A DNA stretch of 64,000 bases, from positions 896,513 to 960,512 of the forward strand of contig CAUYUJ010020170.1 of assembly GCA_963575745.1 (NCBI GenBank). The letters run 5' to 3'. The stretch's first letter is position 1. Every line of letters starts with the position of its first letter. Below, in pieces: positions 1 through 11,636 of this stretch. The notes under the pieces are model-generated. The model was not told the origin of the DNA, did no database searches, and worked only from the letters and a program-made list of their open reading frames with translations. The stretch comes from Prorocentrum cordatum. Its lineage: Eukaryota > Sar > Dinophyceae > Prorocentrales > Prorocentraceae. A program made the position numbers and the translations under genes.

Positions 1-420
1 CCGGGGGGGAGGGAGGTACCGTCTCGCCACGGACGTTACGGGCTCGACCAACAGAACACACGCTCCCGCCGGCCCTTCGGCCTCCCCCCAGCCAGATGAC
101 CGCAAGGGCCTCTGACAGATTCTGACTGTGGCAATGTTGCGCCGGAAGCCTAAGGAGGTTGGCGCCGACGCCAGCATCGGTGGTTGCGTCCACCGAGGGA
201 AGATAATCCTGCTCTCGGTGACAATGGTCTGATTCGGGCGTTTGAGGTTGCCAAGAGGTTACCACCGGCACCGAAATCCAGGATCATCTTCCGCAACTGG
301 AAGGCTCCAACGTGTTTGTGTTGGTGCCATTTTTTCTCGCCCCCATTTCTGCTCTTCGACACGAACGCCCGAAGCTTGCTTGGATGGCCGCGGGGGTTGC
401 TAAGGTGGATGCGACCGTAA
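1..420. other. Non-coding or unrecognised sequence
   Basis: I see no supportable gene, RNA or repeat here. The short open frames on both strands show no recognisable motif. Confidence 0.5.
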
Positions 421-604
421 GGTATATCTGGCCTGACCTAGCTTATGAATGCCTCGCAAGTTCTCTAAGCGGTTTATAGGGGGCCAGGATCTGGGCTAAG
501 TTGGCTGGGCCCACTTACTGCAGCTACCTGACCCTTTCAAGCCAATTCGGGTATTTGCAACCCACTTGGAAGATGGGTTCGGCCTTCACATCTACTTATA
601 ACCC
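421..604 (+). repeat. Dispersed repeat, copy 1
   Basis: This segment aligns along its whole length with 3856-4051 in the same orientation. Shared blocks include GGTAT(AT)CTGGCCT near the left end, GGGCCAG and GGGCTAAG in the middle, TGCAACCCAC, and CCTTCACATC followed by ACTTAT at the right end. Identity by eye is roughly 70 percent with small indels, so these are two diverged members of an interspersed family. There is no coding potential. A SINE-like or MITE-like element is possible, but no tRNA-type promoter box or terminal repeat is evident. Confidence 0.7.
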
Positions 605-1009
605 CTGTCCCCTTAGCCCCCCCCCGAGGTCAAGCAAATGGGACCCGCTCAAAATAAGTCCCCAGTCCAAACGCATCCGTTTCTCGAGCTGCGTCCAGCC
701 GTGGTGACGAAGAGAGCCCCCGAAGGCCACCGAAAAGCCTGAACCTCGATCCCCGAGCTTCACCTTCGAGGCCCAAAGGAAGGAAAAAGCGTCCGACTCG
801 AGAACGTCAGCCCCTCGCATGCCTATTTTGAGCCATCTGTCCCATGTGCAGCCGCCGCGGGCATCCAAAGCTGGGACTCGGGCGCATACTCCACCCTACC
901 CGGCAGCGGCAAAGGGCCCCGTGCCCAAAGTGTCTCCCACGGCGCGCACGTCGCGGGGGCCGTCGACGTCGACGTCCTCGCCGCCTTTCGCCGCCACCGC
1001 AAAAGCCAG

Positions 1010-1620
1010 CCGCCGCCGTCCGTCGCCCGTCGTCGCCCGTCGCCCGTCGTCCTCGTCCTCGCCCTCGCCCTCGTCGTCATCCTCGCCGTGATCGTCGTCG
1101 TCGTCGTCGTCGTCGTCGTCCTCGTTGCCGTGATCGTCGTCGTCGTCGTCGCCGTCGTCCTCCTTCTCCTCCGCCTCGTCGCCGTCGCCCGTCGTCATCG
1201 TCGATCTGCAATCGAGGACCTGAGGTTCGATGTGTTTCTTTCGATTAGGGATCTCTTGGGGCGCCTCGGGTCGCCCTCGTGACCTTCGCTGGGCCCTCTT
1301 CGAAATTTTGGCCAGGACGCACACGGTCGTCGTCGTCCTCGCTGTCGACGTCTTCGCAGCCGCAGCCGCCGCCGCTGCCGCCGCCGTCGTCGTTTTCGTC
1401 GTGTTCGTCGTGTTCGTCGTCGTCGGCGGCGTCGTCGTCTTCGAACGTAAACCGTCGTCCGTCGGTCCGTTGTCGTGCTCGCCGGTATCCTCGGCGTCGT
1501 CGTCCGTCGTCGTGCGCCGTCGTCGTCGTCGTCGTGCGCCGTCGTCGCCGTGCGCCGTCGCCGTCGTCGTCGTTTGTTGTTTTCGTCGTCGTCGTCCTCC
1601 TCCTCGCCGTCGTCCCTCGC
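1010..1620. repeat. GTC/GCC triplet microsatellite block
   Basis: Compound CGTCGT and GCCGTC repeats run through most of this block, with the purest stretch near 1090-1170. All frames stay open because the repeat lacks stop triplets, so the long Arg/Val/Ser-only open frames here are not evidence of genes. Confidence 0.85.
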
Positions 1621-3146
1621 CAACGGACGCGCGACGAGGGGCCTTCGCACGCGACGACGCCGCAGGTCTGCGCGTCGCCGTTTCCTGCGGCGCAGGCGGC
1701 GCGTGCGCGGTGGGCCGGGCGAGCGCCAGCCTCCCCTTGGAGCGGCCAGCCGGGCGCCTCGAGGCAACACTGACAGCATGGGGCTTGCCGTCGTCTTCGA
1801 GGAGTGCAACCTTAGCGGGGACCAACTCAAGGGGGGAAACATCAAAACGCAATCGGCGGTACATCGCCGATGGACCGGCGAGACGCACCCGGTGACGAAC
1901 CCGCACTTTCCTGAGCGGGGCTGGCCCTCCCGAGACCATCCAGCCCGAACGTTGCGACCGATCCTTTCGAGGGAATGGCATGGCGCCCCCGAGCTCCAAG
2001 ATTGCGAGACTCCTGACTGGACCGGACAATTGGGACCACTCGCGGGGACATGCGAGGTTGGGGGCGGGCATCCATCCTCCATCCTCGAGAGGGGTGCGTT
2101 TGGATAGCCCCCTTGGGGGTGTATCTCCGAGTTCCCCTTCTTTTCTGCATTGCCTGTTTTTTTGTTGCTGCGGGGGGGAAGTCGGTGATTCTCCGGCGTC
2201 AGTGGTGAACTTCTGGGTTCCTGGGCCATGCAAGCGCTCGAATACTGCCGAGCGAATACTTCTCGCGCCCAGCCAGCCGCCCGACGGACTGATCCTATCA
2301 ATCCGCAAAGGGGCCTCCACCCGCTCCCTTGGGGCAGTCTTTCGCTTCGGATCTTCCCCTGGGGCTCGAAAGCTGCCGCGTGCTGAGGCCGAAACAGAAA
2401 GGAAGAGGCCAGATTGAACTAATCGATCCGCCAGGTGTCCAGGTGACGCCGCACGGTCTGCAGGCTGCCCCCCCCCCACACGCCGGCGGCCGCGGCCGCG
2501 TGGCCGCCGAGAGCGGCTGCTGCGCCATGCGGCCGCAGCTGCGCGACGACGATGACGACGCCGATATAATTACCGATTCTCGGCATTCGACTCGGCATTC
2601 GAACGGTGGCACCGAAGCCCAAGCCCACAACAGCATCGTTCCAGAAGACGCACGCTATCTGAGGCAACATCCTTGCAGCAGTAGGAGGAACGCCAAAACA
2701 TCAATCGAAGCTGAGCGACCTTGGAGCGTGGTGAATTGAGCCTTCTGTAGCCACTCCCAGCTGTCTCCGACCTCCCTCCTACTTCGCTTCCCTTTGGGTG
2801 TCTCATTGTCTTGATGTCTCGGAAGCGCCACAATAGCTATTATGGAGCAGACGACCGACATTCCTCCAGGCACTGGGTCTGCTGGAACCACTCGCTGCCG
2901 TAGAGCTGAAACAACTGCTTCTCCCACCGCCACCAGGGAAATGTATCTGATGGCCCTGGGGCCCGATGTTGGTGTCAAGGTATGTCCTTCAGGTAACGAA
3001 ATGTTCAATGCCCGGTTGATTTGAGAGGAACTTTTGGTCGTAAGCCGCTAACCTCATCGCGTGTGCCGCCCAGGAGTGGTTTCACATCAGTGCTTGGTGG
3101 TCCCAGAGGATCGAGTCATGCTGCTTCAACGCATGCTCATTGTACA
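1621..3146. other. Unrecognised sequence
   Basis: No gene supported. A few open frames of 80-140 codons exist, but none shows a motif I recognise, and the overlapping frames on both strands are equally open, as expected for G+C-rich DNA. Confidence 0.4.
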
Positions 3147-3494
3147 TCACAGCCTCGTCATGTACACCTCCACCTTCTCCTGGTCGTCATTGGGGATCCT
3201 CATCACGGAACGTAGCTTCCGATACTGATCTGCGCGAACATGGGCGAAGTGCTGACGGGCCAGGAGTAGGGATCCAGATCGACGAGAAGCGGCATCTCTG
3301 ATAGCGCTGCCCACCAGCGCCACTCTTGTACTCGGCAGGACCCTGCACGCAGCAAGAGAAGCCTTGCGTTCAGCAAAAGTGGCCCATGCCCGTGCCAGTC
3401 CTGTCTGCACCACCGCACTGGCACCACAGCCGAAAGCGATCGATGCCCCGACTTGACAGCGCGTCCGCACATCGACGCGCCACTCAGTTATCAT
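3147..3494 (-). pseudogene. Decayed retroelement RT C-terminal fragment
   Basis: The minus-strand frame (115 codons) ends in a stretch with QHFAHVRADQYRKLRSVMRI. That matches the general look of the tail of dinoflagellate non-LTR reverse-transcriptase proteins, where a helix with a YRKLR-like core follows the catalytic domain. The frame then meets a stop, and similar-looking coding continues in another frame (with LKQHDSILWDH) at about 3080-3130. No YADD or endonuclease motif is nearby, so at best this is a short, frameshifted relic. Family assignment rests on memory of related proteins and is weak. Confidence 0.35.
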
Positions 3495-3855
3495 CTGACT
3501 TGCCCGAACACCTCACGATATTCGCCCGAACGAAAGAGCTCCCTATGGGGCCACGACGTGCTGTACTGGGTGCGCTGAAATTTTGGACATGCAGAAGGTA
3601 GAGACAAGGGTTGGCGAAGGGGGGGAGGAAAAGAAGGAGGAGGAGAAACGCGGGGCGCTCTCTTCAAAACGAAGACCCAACACCACAAGATGGTTGGACA
3701 AAAGACTGGACAACCCGGACAGCCCACGCTTGACGACAAGACTGCTTACCCCAGACAACCCCTTGGACAACCCACGGGTATGCGGACAACCCCACTGGAC
3801 AACCCCCCTTGGACAAGCCTCCCGGGGATTTGTCTTCCATAAAGTAGAATAAAAG

Positions 3856-4051
3856 GTATCTGGCCTAATCTAGCCTCTGAATCGGTTGCAAGTGCCCTAG
3901 GCGGCTTACGGCGGGCCAGCACCCGGGCTAAGCGGGCGGAGCCCACTGACTGGAGTTACCTAGCCCCGCTGTAAGCCACTCTGGGCATGTGCAACCCACG
4001 TGCAAAATAACGCTAGACGAAATATGACGCGCCTTCACATCCACTTATGCC
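3856..4051 (+). repeat. Dispersed repeat, copy 2
   Basis: Second copy of the family at 421-604, in the same orientation, with a ~10-20 bp insertion near its right end around CGCTAGACGAAATATGACG. No flanking target duplication could be identified by eye. Confidence 0.7.
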
Positions 4052-5670
4052 CCCCGTACGGTCTGGGTATTTAAAATCACGTGTCGCGTCGGCAGCTCCA
4101 GCGACACGCTATGCCTTGCGCGCGGACAGTGTGACGCTCCGCTCCGCGGAGCGGATGGCTCGGAAAGGCTCGGCACGTGGACGCTCTGGGACCGCGAAGT
4201 GGAGAGCGTGTCGCTCCAACGCGCGACGGGCCAGAACTGGCGGAGCGACGTGCTATCCCAACGTTCTCGACTGCAGACCCACCCCTCAGAGATCCATTCG
4301 CAAGCGACCACCGCGGTCATCCAAGTGAGGCTCCTTCGAGCTGGAGGGTCCAGGCTCGAGGCTCGAGGCTCGAGGAGCGCTCGTGGTGCTTGAGATCGAG
4401 GATCGAGCTCGACGATCGAGCTGACCTCCTGCGCGCAGACGGCACTCTCTCGGGGGCGCGCAGACATGGATTAGCGATCCATGGATTCGGCGCGCGGTCG
4501 CCAGACCCAGGCATCGGGGGAGGTGCCCTCCCCCCAAACATGCGGCCCGGTGCCGTCCCGCTCGGCGGCGGGAATCCCCGATTTCCTTAGGAAGCGAGAC
4601 CCGTCGCTCATCCACGCCCACTCGCAGGCCTCATCCTCCTCCAGCCTCTCATTCTCTTCTCCTCGTCTTCCTCGTCCTCCTCCTCGTCCTCCTCGTCCTC
4701 CTCCTCCTCCTCCTCCTCCTCCTCCTCCTCCTGAGCTTCGGCGGCGGCGGCGGCGGCGAGGGCCAGCGGCCGCCCCCCGCGCGGGCGGCTCCCGAGGCGG
4801 GCGGCCCCGGCGGCGGCCGCGAGAGGCCGGCCGCCCGCTCCGCCGCCCGGCGCTTGCACGGGCCGCCTGCGGCGTGGCGTCGCTGCCGCCGCCCGTCGTC
4901 GCCGCGCTCCCAGAGGAGGAGGAGGAGGAGGGGGAGGAGGGGGAGGAGGGGGAGGGAGGAGGAGGGGTAGGAGGAGGAGGAGGAGCAGGAGGAGGAGGAG
5001 GAGGAGGAGGAGGAGGAGGAGCCCCTGCTGGACTACAGTGGTCGGCCTGGCCTAAGGAACGAGAAATCAGGAGCGAAGCCCCTCTCTTCCCAAGCAATTC
5101 CCAGGAAGTCCGAGGGAACACCAGGGGGGCTCGCCGCCGAAAAGGGAGCGGAACGCATGCAAACCAAGGGAACGACCGAGCCCCTTTTGAAAAGCAAGGG
5201 TTCCTTACTCCAGCGGGACCCTGTAGACCTGCCGAACCAGCCCAACCCAGCCCGAGGTCCCAAATTTCAGGCTGGGGGGGGGGCGTCCGGGCTCCGTCCG
5301 TGTTTTGTTTGGAGTGTTCTGGGACGCCCTCCCTCGACTGGGATGCGGAAGGCAACGCTGGGCCTTCGGGTTGGGTTGGGGCGGATTGGCGGGTGGTGAC
5401 CAATGGCGCCTCGCTGGAGGATTCTCACAATGGATTCTGTTTTTCGGGGGCATTTTTTCACGAAAGGGCCCCAGCGGCGGACGGGGAAGCCTGGACCGCG
5501 CGGTCCGGCAGCCGCTTCGCCTGAGACTTTCCCACGCTGTCTTCGGGAACGGTATTCGGGAGCCGTGCCCCCGCCTCTATGCCCGGCTGCGTCTTGGCTC
5601 CAGACGGCCACGCTCCCTGGTAACAAAAAACGCACTGAGGTGCACATGGCCGTGCTCCCCCCCCCCGTCC
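4052..5670. repeat. G+C-rich region with TCC and GGA microsatellites
   Basis: Contains GGCTCGA tandem copies (4349-4376), a TCC tract at 4626-4735, a GCC/GGC-rich stretch and a GGA tract at 4910-5025. The TCC and GGA tracts form opposed halves of an imperfect inverted arrangement about 200 bp apart. Long open frames across it are repeat artefacts. No gene is supported. Confidence 0.6.
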
Positions 5671-5674
5671 CCGA

Positions 5675-5891
5675 TATAGAGGCCTCCCAGATGGGGTCGG
5701 AGTATATAGGGGTCGGAGGATCGCGCCGCATCACCGATACATCGCCGATACATCGGCCACGTCGTCGATGCATCGGCGCCGTCGGCGTGGGCCTCACATC
5801 GAGCCGCATCGCCGATGCATCGCCGATGCATCTGCGATGCGGCGTGATCCTCCGACCCCGTCTACTCCGACCCCCCCTGGAAGGCCTAGAC
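5675..5891. mobile_element. Foldback (long inverted repeat) element
   Basis: The left arm (about 5675-5757) and right arm (about 5812-5891) are near-complementary. Each, read inward, runs through AGGCCT, GGGGTCGGAGTA, GGGGTCGGAGGATC, CGCCGCATC and GATACATCGG or GATGCATCGG. The ~55 bp between them is itself rich in GATGCATC palindromes. The whole would extrude as a cruciform of about 217 bp. It has no coding capacity. This fits a foldback/MITE-type non-autonomous element. No clear target-site duplication is seen. Confidence 0.75.
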
Positions 5892-6060
5892 TGTAGCCGT
5901 CCTCTCACTCCTCGACCCGCCCCTTCCTCGTTGCTGCTATCCAAGGGGCCTTGTTGGGAGAGCTGTTCAAAACCCAGACCTTTTTTACGCAGAGTTCGGC
6001 CTGCTGGGCCCGCTGTAAACCTCTAGGCCGTCCGTGGATCCTGGGCGGAAAACTGTTCCT

Positions 6061-6302
6061 GGGAGAAAGGTCGGGACATTGGAACCACGTGTTGAAAAAA
6101 TCGTGTCGGAGAACTTGCCGTCGCTCGGACGTCCGTTTCCCGTGCATTGTTCGATGTCGTGCGTGTTGTTTGTGTTGCTCGATGGTCCAGGATGGTCCTC
6201 GATGGTTCTCGCCGAGAAAAACATGCACACGTCCGAGCGATGCCAAGGGGAGAAGGGTCGGGACATTTGGGAGCACGTGTGGAAAACATCGTGTCGTAGA
6301 AC
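6061..6302 (+). repeat. 54 bp direct repeat pair
   Basis: The segment at 6061-6114 recurs at 6249-6302 with about 85 percent identity. Both contain GGTCGGGACATT, CACGTGT and ATCGTGTCG followed by AGAAC. The copies are 188 bp apart. The sequence between them has a short TGGTCCAGGATGGTCC duplication. No gene is supported. Confidence 0.7.
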
Positions 6303-7836
6303 GTGGTGCCCGTGGTGGTCGTCGAAACCTGGGGCTCGAGCGTCACAGCTCTGTCACGCCGGGCGTGTTCGTGGCTTTCCGCGATGTCGTCCGAGTGAGG
6401 GGGCCGAACGGTTATTCACTGTACCTGGGTGCATGGCGGATATTGGGTTCAGCGGTGCGAGCGTTCGTTGCGTTGTTGCGCTGCGTTGTTGCGCTGTTGT
6501 CGTCGTTCTCGGCCGCGACCCACCTGCGACCCACTCGCGACCCACTTCGCGACCACCCCGGGCCAGTTTGTTTAACAGTTTTTTTGTATAGTGGCGTTAT
6601 TGTCGTGACCGCTGTGGTTAATGCTGTCGTCGTCGTGATCACCGTCGTCTTCGTCGTCGTTGTCGTCATGGAACGTCGGCCGTGGTAGTTGTGGCCGTTG
6701 TCGTGGATTTCGCGGCCTTCGTCGTCACGGTGCCGTGGTCGCCGCCGTCGCCGCTGCAGTCGCCACCGTCGCCGTAGTCGTCCTCGCTGTCGTTGCCGAC
6801 GCCGCCATCGCCGCCGTCATACACGCTCTCCTGCAGGGCAAACGCTTCAGGTACTCTCAGGGGCCCTGGAGGGATCATTAGCGCATGGTTTCAGAAAGTG
6901 AACCCAAGTAGGCCTGCACCATATGATAACGCACTGCGGGCGGGCTGTCGTGTTTGGCCGAAAGCAAGCCGTCCCTACATACCATGCTGGGTTCTCGGTC
7001 TCCAATCTCGTTTCCCTCGCCTGCCCGTTCCCAGCAACGGGCCGCTTTGCAATGCCAGCACGGCTCTGTGGAATTACACATGTCCCCCAGCAGGCGTACG
7101 CAACAGCTACCGTGTTTGGTGATACGTTGAGTTGCGCGGCTCGCTGCGCTTTTTGTGGGCCAGGGTGTGCTTGTGTCTCCCCAAAGCACTTATCCCTGGA
7201 GGAAGTGGCCGTCCGCCAAGCCACGTTGGTAGTTCCTGTTGGGGCCCACGGTGGGCATGTTGGCGTCCCTCGCCTGGCCGGTGCATCTAAGGCAGCCTCG
7301 ATTTTCTGGCGTGGGGTTCTGAGGACCGAGAAGCACGAGCAATCAGTTTCCGTTCGGGCTTGTCGTCGTCATCCATTTCCACCTCCTCCTCCTCCTCCTC
7401 CCCCTCCTCCTCCTCCTCCTCCTCCTCCACCCTTGCGTCTTCGCCCTCGTCGTCGTCATACTGCTGGTCCTCCTCCTCCTCTTCCTCCTCCTCCTGCTCC
7501 TCCGCCTCCTCCTCCTCCCCCTCCTCATCCTCCTCCTCCTGATCCCCCTCGCCACCCAGCTTCTCCTACGCGCCGAAAGAAAAACAGAGGAGTCAGGTCC
7601 GAAGCACCCGCGTCAACGCGGTGCCAGGATGCGCCGCGCGCCGCAAAGGACGGGGCCGACATCCCCACCAGAGAAACGCCAGACCGAGGCTCCTCGTCAT
7701 CTTCCTCCTTCTTCGTTCTTTTCGCACGTCGAGGCGCCTTGATTACATTCCTTCCTCCTAGGTAACTCTTCCCTGTCGCACCTGACTAATTATGACCCTG
7801 ATGCTTTAGCATTGACAACAGTCTCGCTGATGGACA
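6303..7836. other. Unrecognised sequence with GTC and TCC tracts
   Basis: Holds degenerate GTC repeats (about 6620-6830) and a TCC tract (about 7375-7555). Outside those, no open frame shows a motif that I recognise. Confidence 0.4.
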
Positions 7837-8320
7837 GAGGGTCGTTTCCAAAGTATGGCGATAGCCTAGCGCCGTGCACATTTGTTTTAAACATCTGCAA
7901 GGCCTGAACTGATTCAGGGCGGGCCGTTTTCAAACTGTGGCTCTCGCCTTAGCGCCGCGCGCATTCGTATTAAAGAACGGCAGAAACTTCACGAATGGAA
8001 GGCGGGCCATTTTCAACATGTGGCTTTCGCTCTACCGCCGAGCGCATTCGCCGTAAACATCTGCAAGAGCTGAACTGATTCAGGGCGGGCCGTTTTCGAA
8101 CTGTGGCTCTCTCGCCCCAGCGCCGCGCGTGTTCGCATTAACTACTCGCAACAAATAAGAAGGATTGAGGGCGGGCCGTTCGCAACATGTGGCTCTCGTT
8201 TCCGCGCCGCGCACGTTCGTTTTAACATGTGAGCTTCAAAGATTGAGGGCGGGTCGTTTTCACAATGTGGCTCCCGCCTGAGCGCCGCGCACACTCATTG
8301 TAACAATTTGCAAGACTTCC
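7837..8320 (+). repeat. Six-unit ~82 bp tandem array
   Basis: Imperfect units begin near 7837, 7917, 8001, 8083, 8169 and 8247, a period of 79-85 bp. Each unit opens with GGGCGGGCCGTTTTC (variant in unit 1), then has a TGTGGCTCTCGC block, then AGCGCCGCGCGCATTCG, and ends in an A-rich spacer such as TTAAACATCTGCAA. Unit ends GACTGATTCAG and GGATTGAG alternate. The units are diverged (roughly 70-85 percent), so the array is old. It is non-coding in all frames. Function is unknown; a minisatellite is the simplest reading. Confidence 0.85.
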
Positions 8321-8394
8321 ACTGACTCTCATAGTGAGGGTACCAGCAATTGCATCTCGGAACGGTTCAGGATTGTCAGGGCGCGACAATTACG

Positions 8395-8513
8395 TTGGTC
8401 CGAGGTGTCGACATCCCAGGAATGGTGCTCTGGCGCGATGCAGAACCGCCCAAACGTAGCAATCAGGCTAATACGTGGCGTTGTAGTACCAAGAATGGTG
8501 TTATGGCGCGCTT
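8395..8513 (+). repeat. Two-unit ~74 bp degenerate tandem repeat
   Basis: The block around 8404-8440 is repeated at 8475-8513. Both contain GGAATGGTG or GAATGGTG followed by TTATGGCGCG or CTCTGGCGCG. In two different plus-strand frames the copies read as similar peptides (RGVDIPGMVLWR and RGVVVPRMVLWR), so a once in-frame repeat has lost phase. No protein family is recognised. Confidence 0.5.
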
Positions 8514-9439
8514 CAAGATGTTCACACGGTTGTTCTCCAACGGGGCCATTCTCTCAGTGGAAACGGCCCATGGCAGGGGCGTGCGAAGAGGGATCTTGGA
8601 GGGAGGGTGTATTTCAACATCGTTGATGAGTCTTGGGTTTGCACTGCTCCTCCTCCTCCTCCTCCTCCTCGTCCTCTTATTCCTCCTCCAGCAGCGCCGC
8701 GGGTCCCCATGCCGCGGGTGCACAATGACTGGGGGTCAAGAGACCTCCTCGCCGCCCCTCAAACAGGGCGGCTCCCCTGGGGGTGGCTGGCTGTCTGAAG
8801 CAGCGGCCGTTCCCAAACGAAGGAAGCCTGCTGGAACTAGGGCCTCCTTCTCCTGCTCCTCCTCCTGTTGTTGCTTTCTTTTTTTGTGCCTCAGCCCAGG
8901 AAGCCTCAGACTTCAGCTGTGTCTACACTACATTGCAAGAAGGGCGGCGGCGTTCAAGGGAACCTCTTACAATGCGAATGCTTCTTTGCCGAATGCGGTC
9001 ATGGGAAATTCCCCCCCAAAAATTCAAACGGCAATCCACGGATCATAGAACTATTCGCTGTTACCGTCATCGGTATCCCGCGTACCCCATAGCCCGATGA
9101 TCAACAATGCCACCGCGCAATCTGGTTTGGCAATTTCTCCGCCCGTGTGGAGGATGAGGTTGGCGCTGTACGTGTGCAACGTACTCGTATATCTCTTCGT
9201 CCATGTTCACCGCCTGCAAATTGTGAGATCAACCAAACCGTCGGCCGCCCTGTCAAGATCCCGCCTGCAAGACTGACCCGGGTCTTGATTGATGCGCGGT
9301 GTAGCCCATCCCGCCCCATATGATCGAGAATCCTGTTCGCAGCGCGTGTTCGGATCACCTCATACGTTGAATTGTGTGAGTTAGCATGTCCGCATACAAC
9401 ATTTGTAAGTATCTGTGAATCCAAAACAAAACAACCGTG
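8514..9439. other. Unrecognised sequence
   Basis: A short TCC tract lies at 8648-8690. The open frames of 70-230 codons on the plus strand carry no recognised motif. Confidence 0.4.
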
Positions 9440-10442
9440 CTACCTTGCCGACGCGGAAGCGACGATGACCGCGACAATGTCAAGCATTCTGTTCCGCTCT
9501 AGCCCAACATCCTTAACGTTGAACAGAGTCGTCTCGGGTCCCCGGTCTGTACGCACGCATTGTGCTGGGCGATTTCCAACAGTGGCGTCGTCATCAACAG
9601 GCAACCACCATTTTGAACATGCAACGGGCATGGCATGCACGCCAATTGCCTTCCACTCTTTCCATGACATGGACCCACGCTGGTGGGGCCAACGCGCTCC
9701 TAGAAGAATCGCGATTCGACCTTCCCATGCCGATCGACGTCCAGCAGTGCGATGGAGCAACCCTCCAGTGCGCCGACTCTGCGTAACCAAACTTGTCACC
9801 CTCATCCGCGTCACTCTCAAGTTGTAACCTCTTGCCAAGTTTAACGGCGAGGGGCCGCCGTGGTTGCACGCCGATGGCTTCTGGTTGGCAGCTTTGCACA
9901 CGGTGCCCAGCAGGGCGGCATGAATTGGATGATGATCAGCACGAGACATCCGTCGTTCGATTCTGGTTTCCGTTGTTTGCAAACAACTTGGATAAGTATC
10001 GACTGGCTTATGCCTTAGGCCGGAAGACGCTTCGGAGGAATTTGAATTCCCAACTCGGGAACCTGTGCACAACTTGGGCTGCCAAATGCCATGTCTCTAC
10101 CCCGTGCAGCGCCGAAGCTCGCAGTCCTCCGCCATGTTTCCATTTTGTCCTCCACACCAAGTGATGCGCACAAGGAGCGCGAATTGGCCCAGAAGTAGCT
10201 CCTAGCTGCTGCTCGCTCAACGTGAAATCGATGCTGGCCGACGCGCTGCATTGGCAGTCTGTCGTTCCCGCTAACACGAGCATCCTGTCGACCACCGCGA
10301 AGGCAAATTGCTGGGTCCGGCTGCCGCAAGCGATCCCAACAACATCCGCGCTCGAGGCATCGCATGCAACCATTACTTGTAACAGGGCCCCCTTCCAAAA
10401 GAAAACGCTGTGGTAGATCGTTTCCGTGGCTTCCGCGATCAT
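9440..10442 (-). pseudogene. Frameshifted reverse-transcriptase C-terminal relic
   Basis: On the minus strand the frame from 10442 down to 10008 ends with GVETWHLAAQVVHRFPSWEF and then KFLRSVFRPKA. This is the pattern (GxETW, then SWExKxLRxxFRP) seen after the catalytic core in dinoflagellate retroelement RTs. The frame then stops, and coding-like sequence continues in other frames down to about 9440. No catalytic YxDD box survives here. I interpret it as a decayed 3' part of a non-LTR or related retroelement. It could instead be the tail of an unrelated host gene with introns. Confidence 0.4.
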
Positions 10443-10619
10443 ATATCAATCAAATTTTGCTGCACCGTATAACATGAGATATCGGAACCCCGCTCGACAA
10501 CCCGCTGCGTGTCGTCCTCTTCCCACCTCGCGCTTCCCGTCCACCCATTCCGTCGAACCTCGCCCGCGGCGCAACAACCAGCACAGCCCCTGTCCCATGC
10601 CCCATGCCATCCCCCACTC

Positions 10620-10810
10620 CCCCCCCCTCCTCCTGTTCCTCCTCCTCCGCCTCCTCCTCCGCCTCCGCCTCCGCCTCCGCCTCCTCCTCCTCCTCCTCCT
10701 CCTCCTCCTCCTCCTCCTCCTCCTCCTCCTCCTCCTCCTCCTCCTCCTCGCCTTCTCATCATCCTCCTTTTCCTCCTCTTCCTCCTCCAACTCCCCTCCC
10801 TCCTCCCCCT
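10620..10810. repeat. TCC microsatellite
   Basis: Nearly pure TCC at 10684-10748 inside a wider pyrimidine-only tract. The minus strand is correspondingly GGA. Confidence 0.9.
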
Positions 10811-11047
10811 CTTTTTCGAAATGGTTTTCGTGTTCGGTGGCCTCGGGATTCCACGAAGGAGCCTCACGGCCTTGACGCGCCTCTGGAACACATGTGCAAA
10901 ACACACCTTGGCCGCCGCGGTGGTCGTCGCCCAGTGACAGCTCGGAATCTCTGAGAGCCAAAGGCGGGTCTGGAGCGCTCCGGAACGCTCTGGAAATCCG
11001 CTCGTTGGAAGCCACGGCGCACACCTGCGCCGGCACAGGGGGCGGGG

Positions 11048-11073
11048 ACGACGACGACGACGACGACGAGGAG

Positions 11074-11115
<42 letters not shown>

Positions 11116-11285
11116 GGCGACGGTGGCGACGTCGACGACGACACTTACGAGGGAGGGACTGGGAGGAGGAGGAGGAGGAGGAGGAGGAGGAGGAGGAGGA
11201 GGAGGAGGAGGAGGAGGAGGAGGAGGAGGAGGAGGAGGAGGAGGAAGAGGAGGAGGAGGAATATGAGGAGGAGGAGGACGAGGAG
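11048..11285. repeat. GAC tract followed by GGA tract
   Basis: GAC repeats at 11048-11145 pass into GGA repeats at 11160-11285. The tract ends about 310 bp outside the left terminal inverted repeat of the giant element. Confidence 0.9.
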
Positions 11286-11596
11286 AAGCAGAGTAAACCC
11301 AATATGCGTGAACGATGATGCAAACATCGCCAGTCCCCTCCGCATAGGTCCCTCTCTCTCGTTGCGGGAATTGCCTCTCTGAAAGACGAGCGCCCCATGG
11401 TCCTGCAATTCAAGCGAAAACCCAGCTCTGATAAAGCACGGCCAACCCTGCTTTTAGCTAAAAGGTGACAGCGAGGTCGGATCATAAAGATCACGGGAGA
11501 ATGGAGGGAGAGCCCCGATTTGAAAAACAAAAAAAAAACCTCATGCGGTGCTAGAAGTTCGCCGGAATGTCAAGATCCGGTCATACTCCTTACTGA

Positions 11597-11636
11597 GATG
11601 AACGGCGGGTTATATCTTAGATATAAGTTGAGGACG
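11597..11636 (+). repeat. Left terminal inverted repeat, giant element
   Basis: 40 bp beginning GATGAACGGCGGGTTATATC and ending AGTTGAGGACG. Its exact reverse complement is at 29294-29333. The core TATATCTTAGATATA is itself nearly palindromic. Identity with the right copy stops at 11596 outward and at 11637 inward. Confidence 0.95.

Noticed and set aside
896-2479. A 527-codon minus-strand open frame across the GTC block
   Set aside because: Open only because the triplet repeat lacks stops. The peptide is Arg/Thr/Asp homopolymer-like and has no domain.
4471-5524. Long open frames on both strands (310 and 347 codons)
   Set aside because: They run through opposed TCC and GGA tracts; both strands are equally open and neither has motifs.
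10439-11530. 363-codon minus-strand frame with Gly, Arg and Ser runs
   Set aside because: It spans GGA, GAC and TCC microsatellites; only the short ends are non-repetitive and they match nothing.
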